Under the pieces are notes generated by a model. It was given only the letters and a program-made list of their open reading frames with translations. It was not told the DNA's origin and did not search any database. Of a stretch of DNA of 64,000 nucleotides, positions 8,696-16,578 are shown in pieces. A program made the position numbers and the translations under genes. Numbering within the stretch: the first letter of the stretch is position 1; the number at the start of each line of letters is the position of its first letter. Source of the stretch: Streptomyces tuirus (GTDB lineage Bacteria > Actinomycetota > Actinomycetes > Streptomycetales > Streptomycetaceae); assembly GCA_018195615.1 (NCBI GenBank), contig JAGTPG010000002.1, positions 3,104,501 to 3,168,500 on the forward strand, in the 5' to 3' direction.

Positions 8696-9601
8696 CTAGC
8701 CGGATGTCAGAACACGGTCGAGCGCCGCGCGGCCTGCGGGTCCCCATGCCGGCTTGCCGCCGGGAAGGCCCCGTTCCCCGTTCTGGCCCATGAGGATGAG
8801 GAAAAGGCACTTCATGGCGGCCAACCCCCGTGCGCGCCGGACCGTCGCCTCGTCCACATGCGCGTACACCTCGAAGAACCGTGAGGCCGCGCCCGCGGGC
8901 AGGAGCAGCCACGCGGCCGCGAGGTCCCACGCCGGATCGCCGGCGAACATGGCGTCGAAGTCGATCACGCCCGAGAGTGTCCCGTCCGAGACGACGACGT
9001 TCGCGGGATGGAGGTCACCGTGCAGCCACACCGACGGGCCCTCCCACTCGGGGGTCGCGACGGCGTCGTCCCAGACGTCCCGGACGGCCCGGACGTCGGC
9101 GGCCAAGCCGCCGGGGGCGATGGCCTGCAGGAACCTCTCGAAGCCGTCCGTGCACTTCCTGGGGTGAGCGCCGCGGTCCGAACTGGCCGGCGCCTCGGCG
9201 GGCGCCTCGACATGGAGCGCCCTGAGGAACTCCGCCAGCGTGTCGGCCGCGTGCTCGCCGCGGCTGATCGGGGTGTGGTCGAGTGGCTCGCCCGGAACCC
9301 ACGTCATGACGCTCCAGGGCCTCGGGAAGCGCGCGGACGGTTCACCGATCCGCACAGGAGTCGGAACCGGGAGCGGAAGACGCGGGGCCAGGACAGGCAG
9401 CCACCGGCACTCCTTGCGCAGGAGCTCGGGGGCACCTTCCGTGCGCGGCATGCGCACGGCCAACTCGTCCCCGAGACGCCACATCTGGTTGCCCCAGCCG
9501 CCCACCACCTCGCGGATGGCCAGCTCCGCGAGGTCCGGATGCTGTTCCTCGAGAAGATCGTGTACCAGCTCTGCGGTGATCTCGATCTCGGAGTCGGTCA
9601 T
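8696..9601 (-). CDS. Aminoglycoside phosphotransferase (APH)/kinase-fold enzyme
   Basis: 301 residues. Protein-kinase-like fold with the catalytic loop VWLHGDLHPANVVV (HGDxxxxN) and the metal-binding VIDFDAMFAGDPAWDLA (DFD motif), both intact, in the C-terminal half. The family phosphorylates small molecules such as aminoglycosides, homoserine or fructosamines; the substrate is not determinable and this is not evidence for resistance. Start ATG 9601 overlaps the stop of the upstream SDR gene by four bases (ATGA), so both form an operon. Confidence 0.85.
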   Translation of the reverse strand: MTDSEIEITAELVHDLLEEQHPDLAELAIREVVGGWGNQMWRLGDELAVRMPRTEGAPELLRKECRWLPVLAPRLPLPVPTPVRIGEPSARFPRPWSVMTWVPGEPLDHTPISRGEHAADTLAEFLRALHVEAPAEAPASSDRGAHPRKCTDGFERFLQAIAPGGLAADVRAVRDVWDDAVATPEWEGPSVWLHGDLHPANVVVSDGTLSGVIDFDAMFAGDPAWDLAAAWLLLPAGAASRFFEVYAHVDEATVRRARGLAAMKCLFLILMGQNGERGLPGGKPAWGPAGRAALDRVLTSG

Positions 9602-10524
9602 GCGTTCAGCGCCCCGTACGTCACCCCGGTCAGCTCCTCCGACGCGGTCCACAGCCGTTCCCCGGCCGCGTCGCTGAGGGTCCAGGGTGCCCGCCAGGAC
9701 GGTGCGGGCGCCCCCCGCCACATCGCGAAGGACGGGCCGGTGAAGGAGTCCGGCCGTACGCCGGGGTCGGTCGCGGCGTACAGGATCGGCAGGGCGCCGG
9801 CCTCGGCCGACTGCGCGACGACGCGGTTGCCGATCCGCACGAACCGCTCGGCGGCCCGGCGGCCCTCCGCAAGCGGACCGGCCGTCTGGAGGTTGGTCGC
9901 CGCGTACCCGGGATGGGCCGCGGCCACCACCAGGCCCCCGCCGTGCGCCGCCGCCCTGCGCGCCAGTTCGTGCGTGAACAACAGGTTCGCCGTCTTGGAG
10001 CGGGCGTAGGCGATCCAACGCCGGTAGCGCCGCTCACTGTTGAGGTCGTCGATGTCGATGTTGGCCAGCGCGTGCATGAGGCTGGAGACGACCACGACCC
10101 GCGCCCCCGGCGCCGCGAGCAGCGTCGGCAGCAGCAGGCCGGTGAGCGCGAAGTGCCCCAGGTGGTTGGCCCCGAACTGCGTCTCGAAGCCGTCCGCCGT
10201 CGTCCCGTACGGCGGCGCCATCACCCCGGCGTTGTCGACGAGCACGTCCAGCCGCTCGTACGGGAACCCGGCCGCGAACTCGCGCACCGAGGCCAGGTCC
10301 CCGAGGTCGAGCCGCCCCAGCTCGACCTGGGCGCCCGGCAGTTCCGCCCGGAGCCGGTCCACGGCCGCGTTCCCGCGGGCCTCGCTCCGGCAGGCGAGCA
10401 CCACCCGCGCGCCCTTGCGGGCCAGTTCCCGTGCCGTGACGAGGCCGAGCCCGCTGTTGGCGCCGGTGACGACGGCGACGCGGCCGCTCTGGTCGGGGAT
10501 GTCGTTCGTGGTCCAGCCGGGCAT
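9598..10524 (-). CDS. Short-chain dehydrogenase/reductase (retinol-dehydrogenase-like)
   Basis: 308 residues. Rossmann motif VAVVTGANSGLGLVTA (TGxxxGxG), NAG at DNAGVMAPP and catalytic YARSK (YxxxK) preceded by VVVVSSL serine are all present. The N-terminal WTTNDIPDQSG and length match the actinobacterial SDRs annotated as WW-domain oxidoreductase or retinol-dehydrogenase-like. NADP(H)-dependent oxidoreduction of an unknown carbonyl or alcohol. First gene of a two-gene operon with the phosphotransferase-fold protein. Confidence 0.88.
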   Translation of the reverse strand: MPGWTTNDIPDQSGRVAVVTGANSGLGLVTARELARKGARVVLACRSEARGNAAVDRLRAELPGAQVELGRLDLGDLASVREFAAGFPYERLDVLVDNAGVMAPPYGTTADGFETQFGANHLGHFALTGLLLPTLLAAPGARVVVVSSLMHALANIDIDDLNSERRYRRWIAYARSKTANLLFTHELARRAAAHGGGLVVAAAHPGYAATNLQTAGPLAEGRRAAERFVRIGNRVVAQSAEAGALPILYAATDPGVRPDSFTGPSFAMWRGAPAPSWRAPWTLSDAAGERLWTASEELTGVTYGALNA

Positions 10525-10557
10525 GGCGGGCTCCCTCCGCGGTGTCGGCGATCCAGC

Positions 10558-11748
10558 CTACGAGGAGCCGCGTGCTGTCGGCGAAGGTGTGGAGCCGGCG
10601 GCTCGAGCGCAGTGCGGCCAGTCACCGAAGTCGCGCTCCCGGCTCCACAGCCGTCTCGCCGCCTGGATGTTCCACTCCGGGTCCAGGGCCTGGCGCGGGT
10701 TGCCGCCGAGGTCGCGCAGCCGGGCGTCGGAGATCTGAAACAGGCCCCAGTTCCGGGTGCCGTTGGTGTTGGGCAGGATGTGCAGCGGGTCGAGGAAGGA
10801 CTGGCAGTCGGCGATGGCCACCGCCTTGTCCGGCGCCTCGGGGAACACCTCTCGGACCCGCTCGCGCACCCTCTCCGGCGACCAGACGCTCATCCGGAGA
10901 TCCGAGGTGTAGAGCGCCTTCTTGGTGGGTTCGGCGACGACCCCGTTGGGCTGGAGGCCGACGAGCACCTGGAAGGCCGTGACGCGGCGCAGCGTCTGCG
11001 GTCCGAAGCTCCCGTCGACGTCGATGTCCGCTCCCTTGGTGTGCAGCAGCCGCTGCACCTCCCGTACGCACTCGTCGTGCTCGCCCATGGCGATCACGGG
11101 CGGGCAGTTGGCCGAGAACAACGGTCGTCCGTCACCGGGCCCCCGTCCACCGCCGCCGCTGCCGGACGGCGCCCGGCCGTTCGACAGCGCCCAGGCGGAG
11201 ACGCTGACGGCCGCGAGGATCGCCGCGACGACGACGGAGGTACGGAGGCGACGCCGGCGTGACGGACCGGCGGGCCGGTGCGTCACGTCGTCGTCCGGCT
11301 CTCCGGCGGCGTCACGGACCGCTGACTGGCCAGCTTCCTGTGCCCCTTCCGGTGCCCCTTCCGGTGCCTGGCGTTCCGCTCCCGGTTGCGCTCCGTGTGC
11401 CGCTTCCTGCTCCTGTTGCTGTTCCTGCTCCTGCTCCTGCTCCTGCTCCTGTCCGGACTTCCTGCTCGCCTCCTCTTCCTCGGCACCGGCCGCTGCGGTC
11501 CTGGCCGCGTCCGCCAGGGCCCACAGCCGGTGCAGTGTGCGCAGTTCGTCCGGAGCGGCCCCGCACACCGTGGCGAGCCGGTGGACGCTGCCGTAGTCCT
11601 GCGGCACCGATGTGCCACGGCAGTAGCGGTGCAAGGTCGAGCCGGACAGTCCGGACTTCCTGGCGAGGGCCTCGTAACTCAGCCCGGACCGGCTCTTCAG
11701 CGAACGCAACAGTGCGGCGAACCGCTCCGTTTCTGGGCACGCAGGCAT
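10558..11748 (-). CDS. HTH - transmembrane - peptidoglycan-binding - lysozyme-like fusion protein
   Basis: 396 residues from ATG 11748 (GGGGG eight bases upstream). Residues 1-75 are an XRE-type helix-turn-helix (SYEALARKSGLSGSTLHRYCRG). Residues 90-116 are an acidic Glu/Gln repeat. RRRRLR at 164-169 precedes one transmembrane helix (171-189), predicting HTH inside and the rest outside. Residues 222-280 are a peptidoglycan-binding domain (CVREVQRLLHTKGADIDVDGSFGPQT). Residues 294-381 resemble a lytic transglycosylase/lysozyme fold (NWGLFQISDARLRDLGG, then WNIQAARRLW). Plausible role: a membrane protein linking wall state to a cytoplasmic HTH. It is divergent from the secreted inhibitor gene. 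Confidence 0.8.
   Translation of the reverse strand: MPACPETERFAALLRSLKSRSGLSYEALARKSGLSGSTLHRYCRGTSVPQDYGSVHRLATVCGAAPDELRTLHRLWALADAARTAAAGAEEEEASRKSGQEQEQEQEQEQQQEQEAAHGAQPGAERQAPEGAPEGAQEAGQSAVRDAAGEPDDDVTHRPAGPSRRRRLRTSVVVAAILAAVSVSAWALSNGRAPSGSGGGGRGPGDGRPLFSANCPPVIAMGEHDECVREVQRLLHTKGADIDVDGSFGPQTLRRVTAFQVLVGLQPNGVVAEPTKKALYTSDLRMSVWSPERVRERVREVFPEAPDKAVAIADCQSFLDPLHILPNTNGTRNWGLFQISDARLRDLGGNPRQALDPEWNIQAARRLWSRERDFGDWPHCARAAGSTPSPTARGSS
11404..11452 (-). repeat. Hexanucleotide CTCCTG microsatellite encoding an Glu-Gln run
   Basis: The hexamer CTCCTG (plus strand) is iterated with a few substitutions (CTCCTG, TTGCTG, TTCCTG). On the minus strand it encodes the EQEQEQ stretch (residues about 100-116) of the HTH-membrane fusion protein. 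Such a tract is prone to length variation that stays in frame. Confidence 0.85.
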
Positions 11749-11981
11749 CGGGTTCCCCCTCGGATACCCCCACAGGGCGCTGGTCGGGCGCCTCGAAGCG
11801 CCACTGTGCCACCAAAGGCGTCCCATGGCCGTCCCAACGGTTCCGGAACGCGCCAGTCGGGCGGCGTCCGGCCGTCCCGGCATCCCAGCCGGCCCCGCTC
11901 TCCTTGCCCGGCCCGGCCGGGCCTTGCCAGCGTCGGGCCGTCCGAACCACCGGACCACGACCTTCCGAGGAGACCGGGCTC

Positions 11982-12410
11982 ATGCGCCTTTCCGTACCCC
12001 GCACCCACCGCACCAGGCCGCTGCTCGCGGCGTTCGCCGTCAGCGCCGCCGTCGCCACTGTGCTGGCCGTGCCCAGCTCCGCGTCGGCGGCGCCGGCCGC
12101 TCCCGCCGCGGTGGACTGCGCGACCGGGGACATCTGCTTCTGGACCGGCGCCAACTTCACCGGCCGCAAGTGCGCGTGGGACGTGGCCGACCCCGACTGG
12201 CAGGGCGGCGCCATCAAGTGCTCCTGGGCCGCCACGACCAACGTGAAGTCGGTGTGGAACGCCGGCACCGGCGACTACAGCGGGGTCGCCTACTACAAGG
12301 GCGCCAACTACACCGACCGGGTCGGCTGCACCCGGCAGCAGCACGGCGGCAACCTGGCCGGCACGTACAAGGTCCGCTCCCACAAGTGGATCACGGGCAG
12401 CTGCGGCTGA
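11982..12410 (+). CDS. Secreted peptidase inhibitor family I36-like (beta/gamma-crystallin fold) protein
   Basis: 142 residues. Signal peptide residues 1-37 (RTHRTR then hydrophobic core, SSASAAPA cleavage). The mature part has DICFWTGANFTGRKCAWD, VKSVWNAG and ANYTDRVGCTRQQHGG, the pattern of the I36 / SMI-type family with paired cysteines (five in the mature region). Streptomyces metalloproteinase inhibitor is the known relative; many paralogues are only predicted. The ATG has CGAGGAG upstream. A long perfect hairpin follows the stop. Confidence 0.8.
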   Translation: MRLSVPRTHRTRPLLAAFAVSAAVATVLAVPSSASAAPAAPAAVDCATGDICFWTGANFTGRKCAWDVADPDWQGGAIKCSWAATTNVKSVWNAGTGDYSGVAYYKGANYTDRVGCTRQQHGGNLAGTYKVRSHKWITGSCG

Positions 12411-12422
12411 TCCGCCCCTGCG

Positions 12423-12469
12423 CATGCGGTGGCGTGCACGCGCGTACGCGTGCACGCCACCACGGCATG
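12423..12469. terminator. Long perfect hairpin between inhibitor gene and SulP gene (bidirectional terminator)
   Basis: Fifteen-base perfect arms 12428-12442 and 12447-12461 around a CGTA loop, extended after a small bulge by CATGC/GCATG (12423-12427 and 12465-12469). It lies between convergent genes ending at 12410 and 12481, so it can serve both strands. Confidence 0.85.
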
Positions 12470-12480
12470 TCCGGGCGGGG

Positions 12481-14941
12481 TCAGCCCACGAGGGGCGAGC
12501 CGGGCCGCTGTTCCTCCGGGAGAGGCCGGGTGTCGAGGTAGAACCACTCGGCGTCGGCGGAGGGCCAGGGCGATGGTTCCCCCGGTTCCTCCACCGTCGC
12601 GGCGACCGGGCGTCGGGGCAGCGGCGCCGCGGCCGGAGCGTCGGCGGCGGGTCCGGCGGTCGCGGACCCGGCCGGCTTCTTCTCGCCCGGCATCAGCAGT
12701 TCCACCCGTAGGCCCAGGCCCCGCTGCTGGGCGGTGAACTCCTCGACCTGGTTGCGGCAGGCGTGGTCCAGGTGCGTCACTCCCGTCAGGTCGAGCCGGA
12801 TCCGCTGCTTGCCGGACGCGGCGGCGGCCTCCAGCGCCTCGATCAACTGCGGCAGCCGAAGGAACGTGGCGTTGCCCGCCATGACGATCTTCGCCGTGTC
12901 GTCCTCGTCGTGCCGGCGGATCACGGTCTGCGACATGCGCAGCGCGGCCAGCACGATCCCCGCGGCGACGCCGAACAGCACGCCCTCCAGCAGCGCGGTC
13001 GCCACGATGACCAGCATGGTCGTCGTCATCACCGCGAACTCGCCCTTGTCCTGCCGCCACATCTTCGGGAACTCGGCGGGCGCGAACAGCTTCCAGCCGC
13101 TGTGCACGAGGACACCGGCCAGCACCGAGATCGGGATCAGTGCGAGCACCTGTGGCAGCAGCAGCGCGAACGCGAGCAGCCACAGGCCGTGCAGCGTGCG
13201 GGAGAGCCGGGTCTTGGCCCCGGCCTGGACGTTGGCCGAACTGCGGGCGACCACCGCGGTGATGGGAAGCGCGCCGAGGATCCCCGCGACGGTGTTGCCG
13301 GCGCCCTGGGCGATCAGCTCGGTGTTGTAGCGGGTGCGCGGGCCGCTGTGCATCCGGTCCACGGCGGCGGCCGTGAACAGGCTCTCGGCCGACGCGATGA
13401 CCGTGAAGGTGAGGATGGCGGTGATGATCGCCCCGTCCGCGAGCCGGGCGAACTGTTCCGGCCCCGGTACCTGTACGGACGCGAGCAGGTTGCCCACCTG
13501 GAGCGTCTTCACGTCCACGCCGGGCAGTGCGGCGACCACGATGCCGATGCCCACGGCGACCAGGGCGGGCGGGATCTTCCCGGCCGGTCCCGGCACCTTC
13601 TTCCACCAGAAGCTGAGCACGATGGTGACGACGCCGAGCAGGGTGGCGATCATGGCCTGCGGGTTCGTCAGGATGCCGGCCAGCAGACCGGGATCCCGGC
13701 CATGTTCTCGAGCGCGGTGCCGGGGGCCTTGGCGTCGGCCATCGGATACGCCTGGCTGAACATCAGCGGCACGCCGATGCCGGCGAGCATGCCCTGGACG
13801 ACGGCGACCGAGATGGCCTGGAACATCCGGCCGAGTTTCACCAGCCCCAGGATGATCTGCAGGACGCCGGCGAACAGCACGATCACACCGAGCATGGCCA
13901 CGCCGACCTCGGCGACGGTCTCCGCGACGAGTGCGGCGAGTCCGGCGGCCGGGCCGCTGACCTGGAGCGTACTGCCGCGGACCGCGCCGACGACCAGACC
14001 GCCGATCACCCCGGAGATGATCCCGAGCTCGGCCGGGACGCCGGAGGCGACGGCGACGCCGATGCAGAGCGGCAGGGCGACGAGGAAGACGACGAACGAG
14101 GCGGTGATGTCGGTGGCGAGGTCCCCTTTGGCCCCGGCCTTGCCACCGGCGCCCTTCGCACCTCCCGCCACACGCCCCATCAGCCCGCCCAGCACGCCGC
14201 CGACAGCACCTCCTGCCGAACGTCCCGCGCCGCCTGCAGCCGGCCCGCCCCCGGGCCCGCCCGGCCCACGCCCCGGCGGACCACCCCCCTCACGTCCCGG
14301 CGGACCACCGGCCTCACGTCCGCGCGGACCACCCGCCTCACGTCCCGGCGGACCGCCCACCGTCCGCCCGGGCGGACCGCCCATCGGGCTTCCCAGGCGT
14401 CCGGCCCCCGGCCCTGTCGTCTGCCGGCCGGCGGTAGCGGTACCTCCGCCGTAGCCCGCGGCCCCCCACTCCGCGTCACCCCCTGCGTGGCCGCCGACGG
14501 AGCCCCAACCCGCGGCCCCTCCCCGCGACCGCCTGGGCCCCAGTCCGCGGCAGCCCCCTCGGGCCCCGCCGACGACCAACCCGCCGCCCCCTCCCGCGGC
14601 CACCCGCCCCCAGTCCGCGACACCCCCAGAGGAATCCCCAGTTCCCCAGCCGGTGTCACCCCCGAGGAACCACCCGTTCCCCAGCCGGTGTCACCCCCGA
14701 GGAACCACCCGTTCCCCAGCCGGTGTCACCCCCACCGGAACCAGCGGCCCCCAATCCCCGCACCCCCAGCGGAACCCCCGGCCCCCAGTCCGTATCGCCC
14801 CGCCGGAACCGCCCGGGCCCCAGCCGGTGTCACCCCCACCGGAACCAGCCGCTCCCCAGTCCGCCGTACCCCCGCCGGACCCGACCGGCCCTCCGGCGCG
14901 GCACCACCGCGCCCCCGGCCCCTCGCGTGCGCCCCGCTCAC
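12481..14941 (-). CDS. SulP-family anion (bicarbonate/sulfate) transporter with long repeat N-terminus; several missing bases
   Basis: The conserved part runs from about 14150 (SFVVFLVALPLCIGVAVASGVPAELG, then SLQVSGPAAGLAALV) through ten or more helices to a C-terminal STAS domain (LDLTGVTHLDHACRNQVEEF, about 12900-12680). The frame breaks at 13688, where one base restores NMAGIPGLLAGILTNPQ. The start proposed here is ATG 14941, which overlaps the carbonic anhydrase TGA (ATGA). Adding one base in the C run near 14870 leads from it into Gly/Trp 12-residue repeats, then a GGPPGREA octapeptide repeat, then the transporter. Shorter starts (for example 14603) are possible. Pairing with carbonic anhydrase favours bicarbonate transport. 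Confidence 0.75.
14262..14381 (-). repeat. 24-base tandem repeat encoding GGPPGREA octapeptides
   Basis: Five 24-base units in phase with the SulP frame, encoding GGPPGRTV, GGPPGREA, GGPRGREA, GGPPGREG and GGPPGRGP. The region is predicted to be disordered and lies just before the first membrane helix of the transporter. Confidence 0.85.
14641..14885 (-). repeat. Degenerate 35/36-base minisatellite encoding Gly/Trp 12-residue repeats
   Basis: Units begin GTTCCCCAGCCGG at 14641, 14676 and 14711 (period 35), then diverged copies of about 36 bases follow near 14780, 14816 and 14852. Read on the minus strand, the diverged copies encode GGTADWGAAGSG and GGDTGWGPGGSG. The 35-base copies give the same 12-residue pattern if the G run in each is one base longer, so the period is probably 36 with base-call loss. 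It lies between carbonic anhydrase and the SulP core. Confidence 0.8.
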
Positions 14942-15542
14942 GCGGCATGCACCCGGAAGTCGCCTTCGTCGCCGAGTTCGTAGACGAACCCCGTGTCGAC
15001 CTCGTAGTACCAGCCGTGCAGCCGCAGCCGGCCCGAGTCGAGCCGCTGGCGCACCGTCGGGTAACTCCGCAGGGCCGCCAGCTGGTTGACGACGTTGCCC
15101 TGGGACACCTCCGGCAGCGACGGGTCGTCGGGGCCGTCTCCAGAACGGAGGTGAGATCGGGGCGGGCGATGCGGAGCCAGGCGTCGACGCCGGGCAGCGC
15201 GGACAGGTCGTCGCCGGACTTCAGCGCGCCCATCGCACCGCAGTGTGAGTGACCGCACACCACGATGTCCTGAACCCCGAGCACCTCCAGTGCGTACTCG
15301 ATGGTGGCCGCCTCTCCGGAGGCCCCGGGCCGTCCGTAGGGCGGCACGATATTGCCCGCGTTGCGTAGCTCGAATATCTCTCCGGGCCGTGCGCCGGTGA
15401 TGAGCGCGGGTATCACCCGGGAGTCCGAGCAGGTGATGAACAACGCCTCCGGATATTGCCCTTCAGCCAGTTTCCGGTATTCGCCGCTGTTGAAATCCAC
15501 GCGCGTCCTGAAGGTACGGGCCCGATCCAGCAGTTCCTTCAA
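14938..15542 (-). CDS. Beta-class carbonic anhydrase, frame broken by one missing base
   Basis: About 201 residues. The zinc site is intact: CSDSR (Cys, Asp-Arg dyad) and the HSHCG pair (His, Cys) in VVCGHSHCGAMGAL. The C-terminal part GNVVNQLAALRSYPTVRQRL and LRLHGWYYEVDTGFVYEL is in another frame and joins after adding one G in the run 15130-15133 (ETAPDDPSLPEVSQ). Start is TTG 15542, preceded by AGGAGG at seven bases; no ATG or GTG in frame is better placed. It interconverts CO2 and bicarbonate and is coupled by ATGA to the SulP transporter, suggesting a joint bicarbonate system. Confidence 0.9.
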
Positions 15543-15631
15543 CTTCGCCTCCTGAGCTGCGGGTTCATCCTGTGCACCACACCGTAGACGGGCGATCTAC
15601 AGAGGAAGGTTAAGCGAACTACAGAGCCCGT

Positions 15632-15658
15632 CCAGGAATTGAACATTCTTTGTCCTGG
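15632..15658. promoter_or_regulatory. Dyad CCAGGA...TCCTGG in divergent promoter region
   Basis: CCAGGA and TCCTGG arms about 15 bases apart, in the 218-base divergent region between carbonic anhydrase and the response regulator. The centre is AT-richer (AATTGAACATTCTTT) than its surroundings and may hold promoter elements. Confidence 0.35.
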
Positions 15659-15664
15659 ATATAC

Positions 15665-15680
15665 AGACGAACGGTCGTCT
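15665..15680. promoter_or_regulatory. TetR-type palindrome AGACGA-N4-TCGTCT
   Basis: Perfect six-base arms 15665-15670 and 15675-15680, spaced by four, of the size and style bound by TetR-family repressors, 81 bases upstream of the response regulator ATG and 123 bases upstream of the carbonic anhydrase start. No TetR gene is adjacent. Confidence 0.45.
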
Positions 15681-15760
15681 TGTAGCGTGTGAACTCCTGG
15701 GCATCACACAAGAATTCGCGTTGCCCGGATTCATGCCGGCTTCACGGAGAGACAGGACGC

Positions 15761-16578
15761 ATGGGCATACGAGTGCTGCTCATCGAGGACGACGAGACGA
15801 TCGCCGAACCGCTCACCGAAGGGCTCGGCCACTTCGGACTGACGGTGGACCATGTCGCCACGGGCACGGACGGTCTGAGAGGCCCGTACAACGACGTCGT
15901 CCTGCTCGACCTGGGACTGCCGGACATGGACGGCATCGACGTCTGCCGCGGCATCCGGCAGGTCTCGGACGTGCCCATCGTCATCCTCAGCGCGCGCGGC
16001 GAGGAGGCCGACCGCGTGCTGGGCCTGGAGCTGGGCGCGGACGACTATCTGGCGAAACCTTTCAGCGTGCGGGAGCTGGTGGCCCGGGTCCGGGCGGTGA
16101 CCCGCCGTACGCAACGCACCCAGCAGGCGTTCCCCGAGCCCGCGAACCCGGCCGAGCCGGCGTACGAACCGCCCGCCCAGGCCCCCACGTACGAACCGGC
16201 CCCGGCCCTCTCCTACGAACCCCCCGCCACCCCGTCGTACGACCCCGCCCCCGGCCCCGCGCAGGACCCGGGCCCGCTCGTGGTGGACCGCCGCACCCGC
16301 CAGGTCTGGGTCGGTGAGTCGCCCGTGCCGCTCACCCCAAGGAGTTCGACCTGCTGGCGCTCCTCAGCGAGGACCCGGGCGCGGTCTACTCGCGCCAGCA
16401 GATCCTGGACCGCGTCTGGGACCCGCACTACGACGGCCCGACCAAGACGCTGGACGTCCATGTGGCCGCGCTGCGCCGCAAGCTGGGACACCCGGCGTGG
16501 ATCCGGACACTGCGGGGCGTGGGTTTCCGGCTGTCGGTGCACACGGGCTCAAACGCGCCGCAGGTGGCCTCTCCATGA
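15761..16578 (+). CDS. OmpR-family response regulator, frame broken by one missing base
   Basis: 272 residues once corrected. Receiver domain 1-120: acidic pair E9/D10, phosphoacceptor D50 in VVLLDLGLPDMDG, K99 in AKPFS. A proline-rich linker (about 125-180) repeats YEPP/YEPA/YDPA and is unusually long. The winged helix (DLLALLSEDPGAVYSRQQILDRVW, TLDVHVAALRRKLG, IRTLRGVGFRL) is in a different frame and joins when one C is added to 16335-16338 (LTPKEFDLL). It overlaps the histidine kinase by four bases (ATGA). Confidence 0.9.

Noticed and set aside
8696..9601. Phosphotransferase-fold gene as an aminoglycoside resistance gene
   Set aside because: Fold alone does not indicate drug substrate; no resistance or antibiotic biosynthesis genes nearby.
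14641..14885. CRISPR-like regular repeats
   Set aside because: Units are contiguous without unique spacers, not palindromic, and encode a continuous Gly/Trp repeat; no cas genes.
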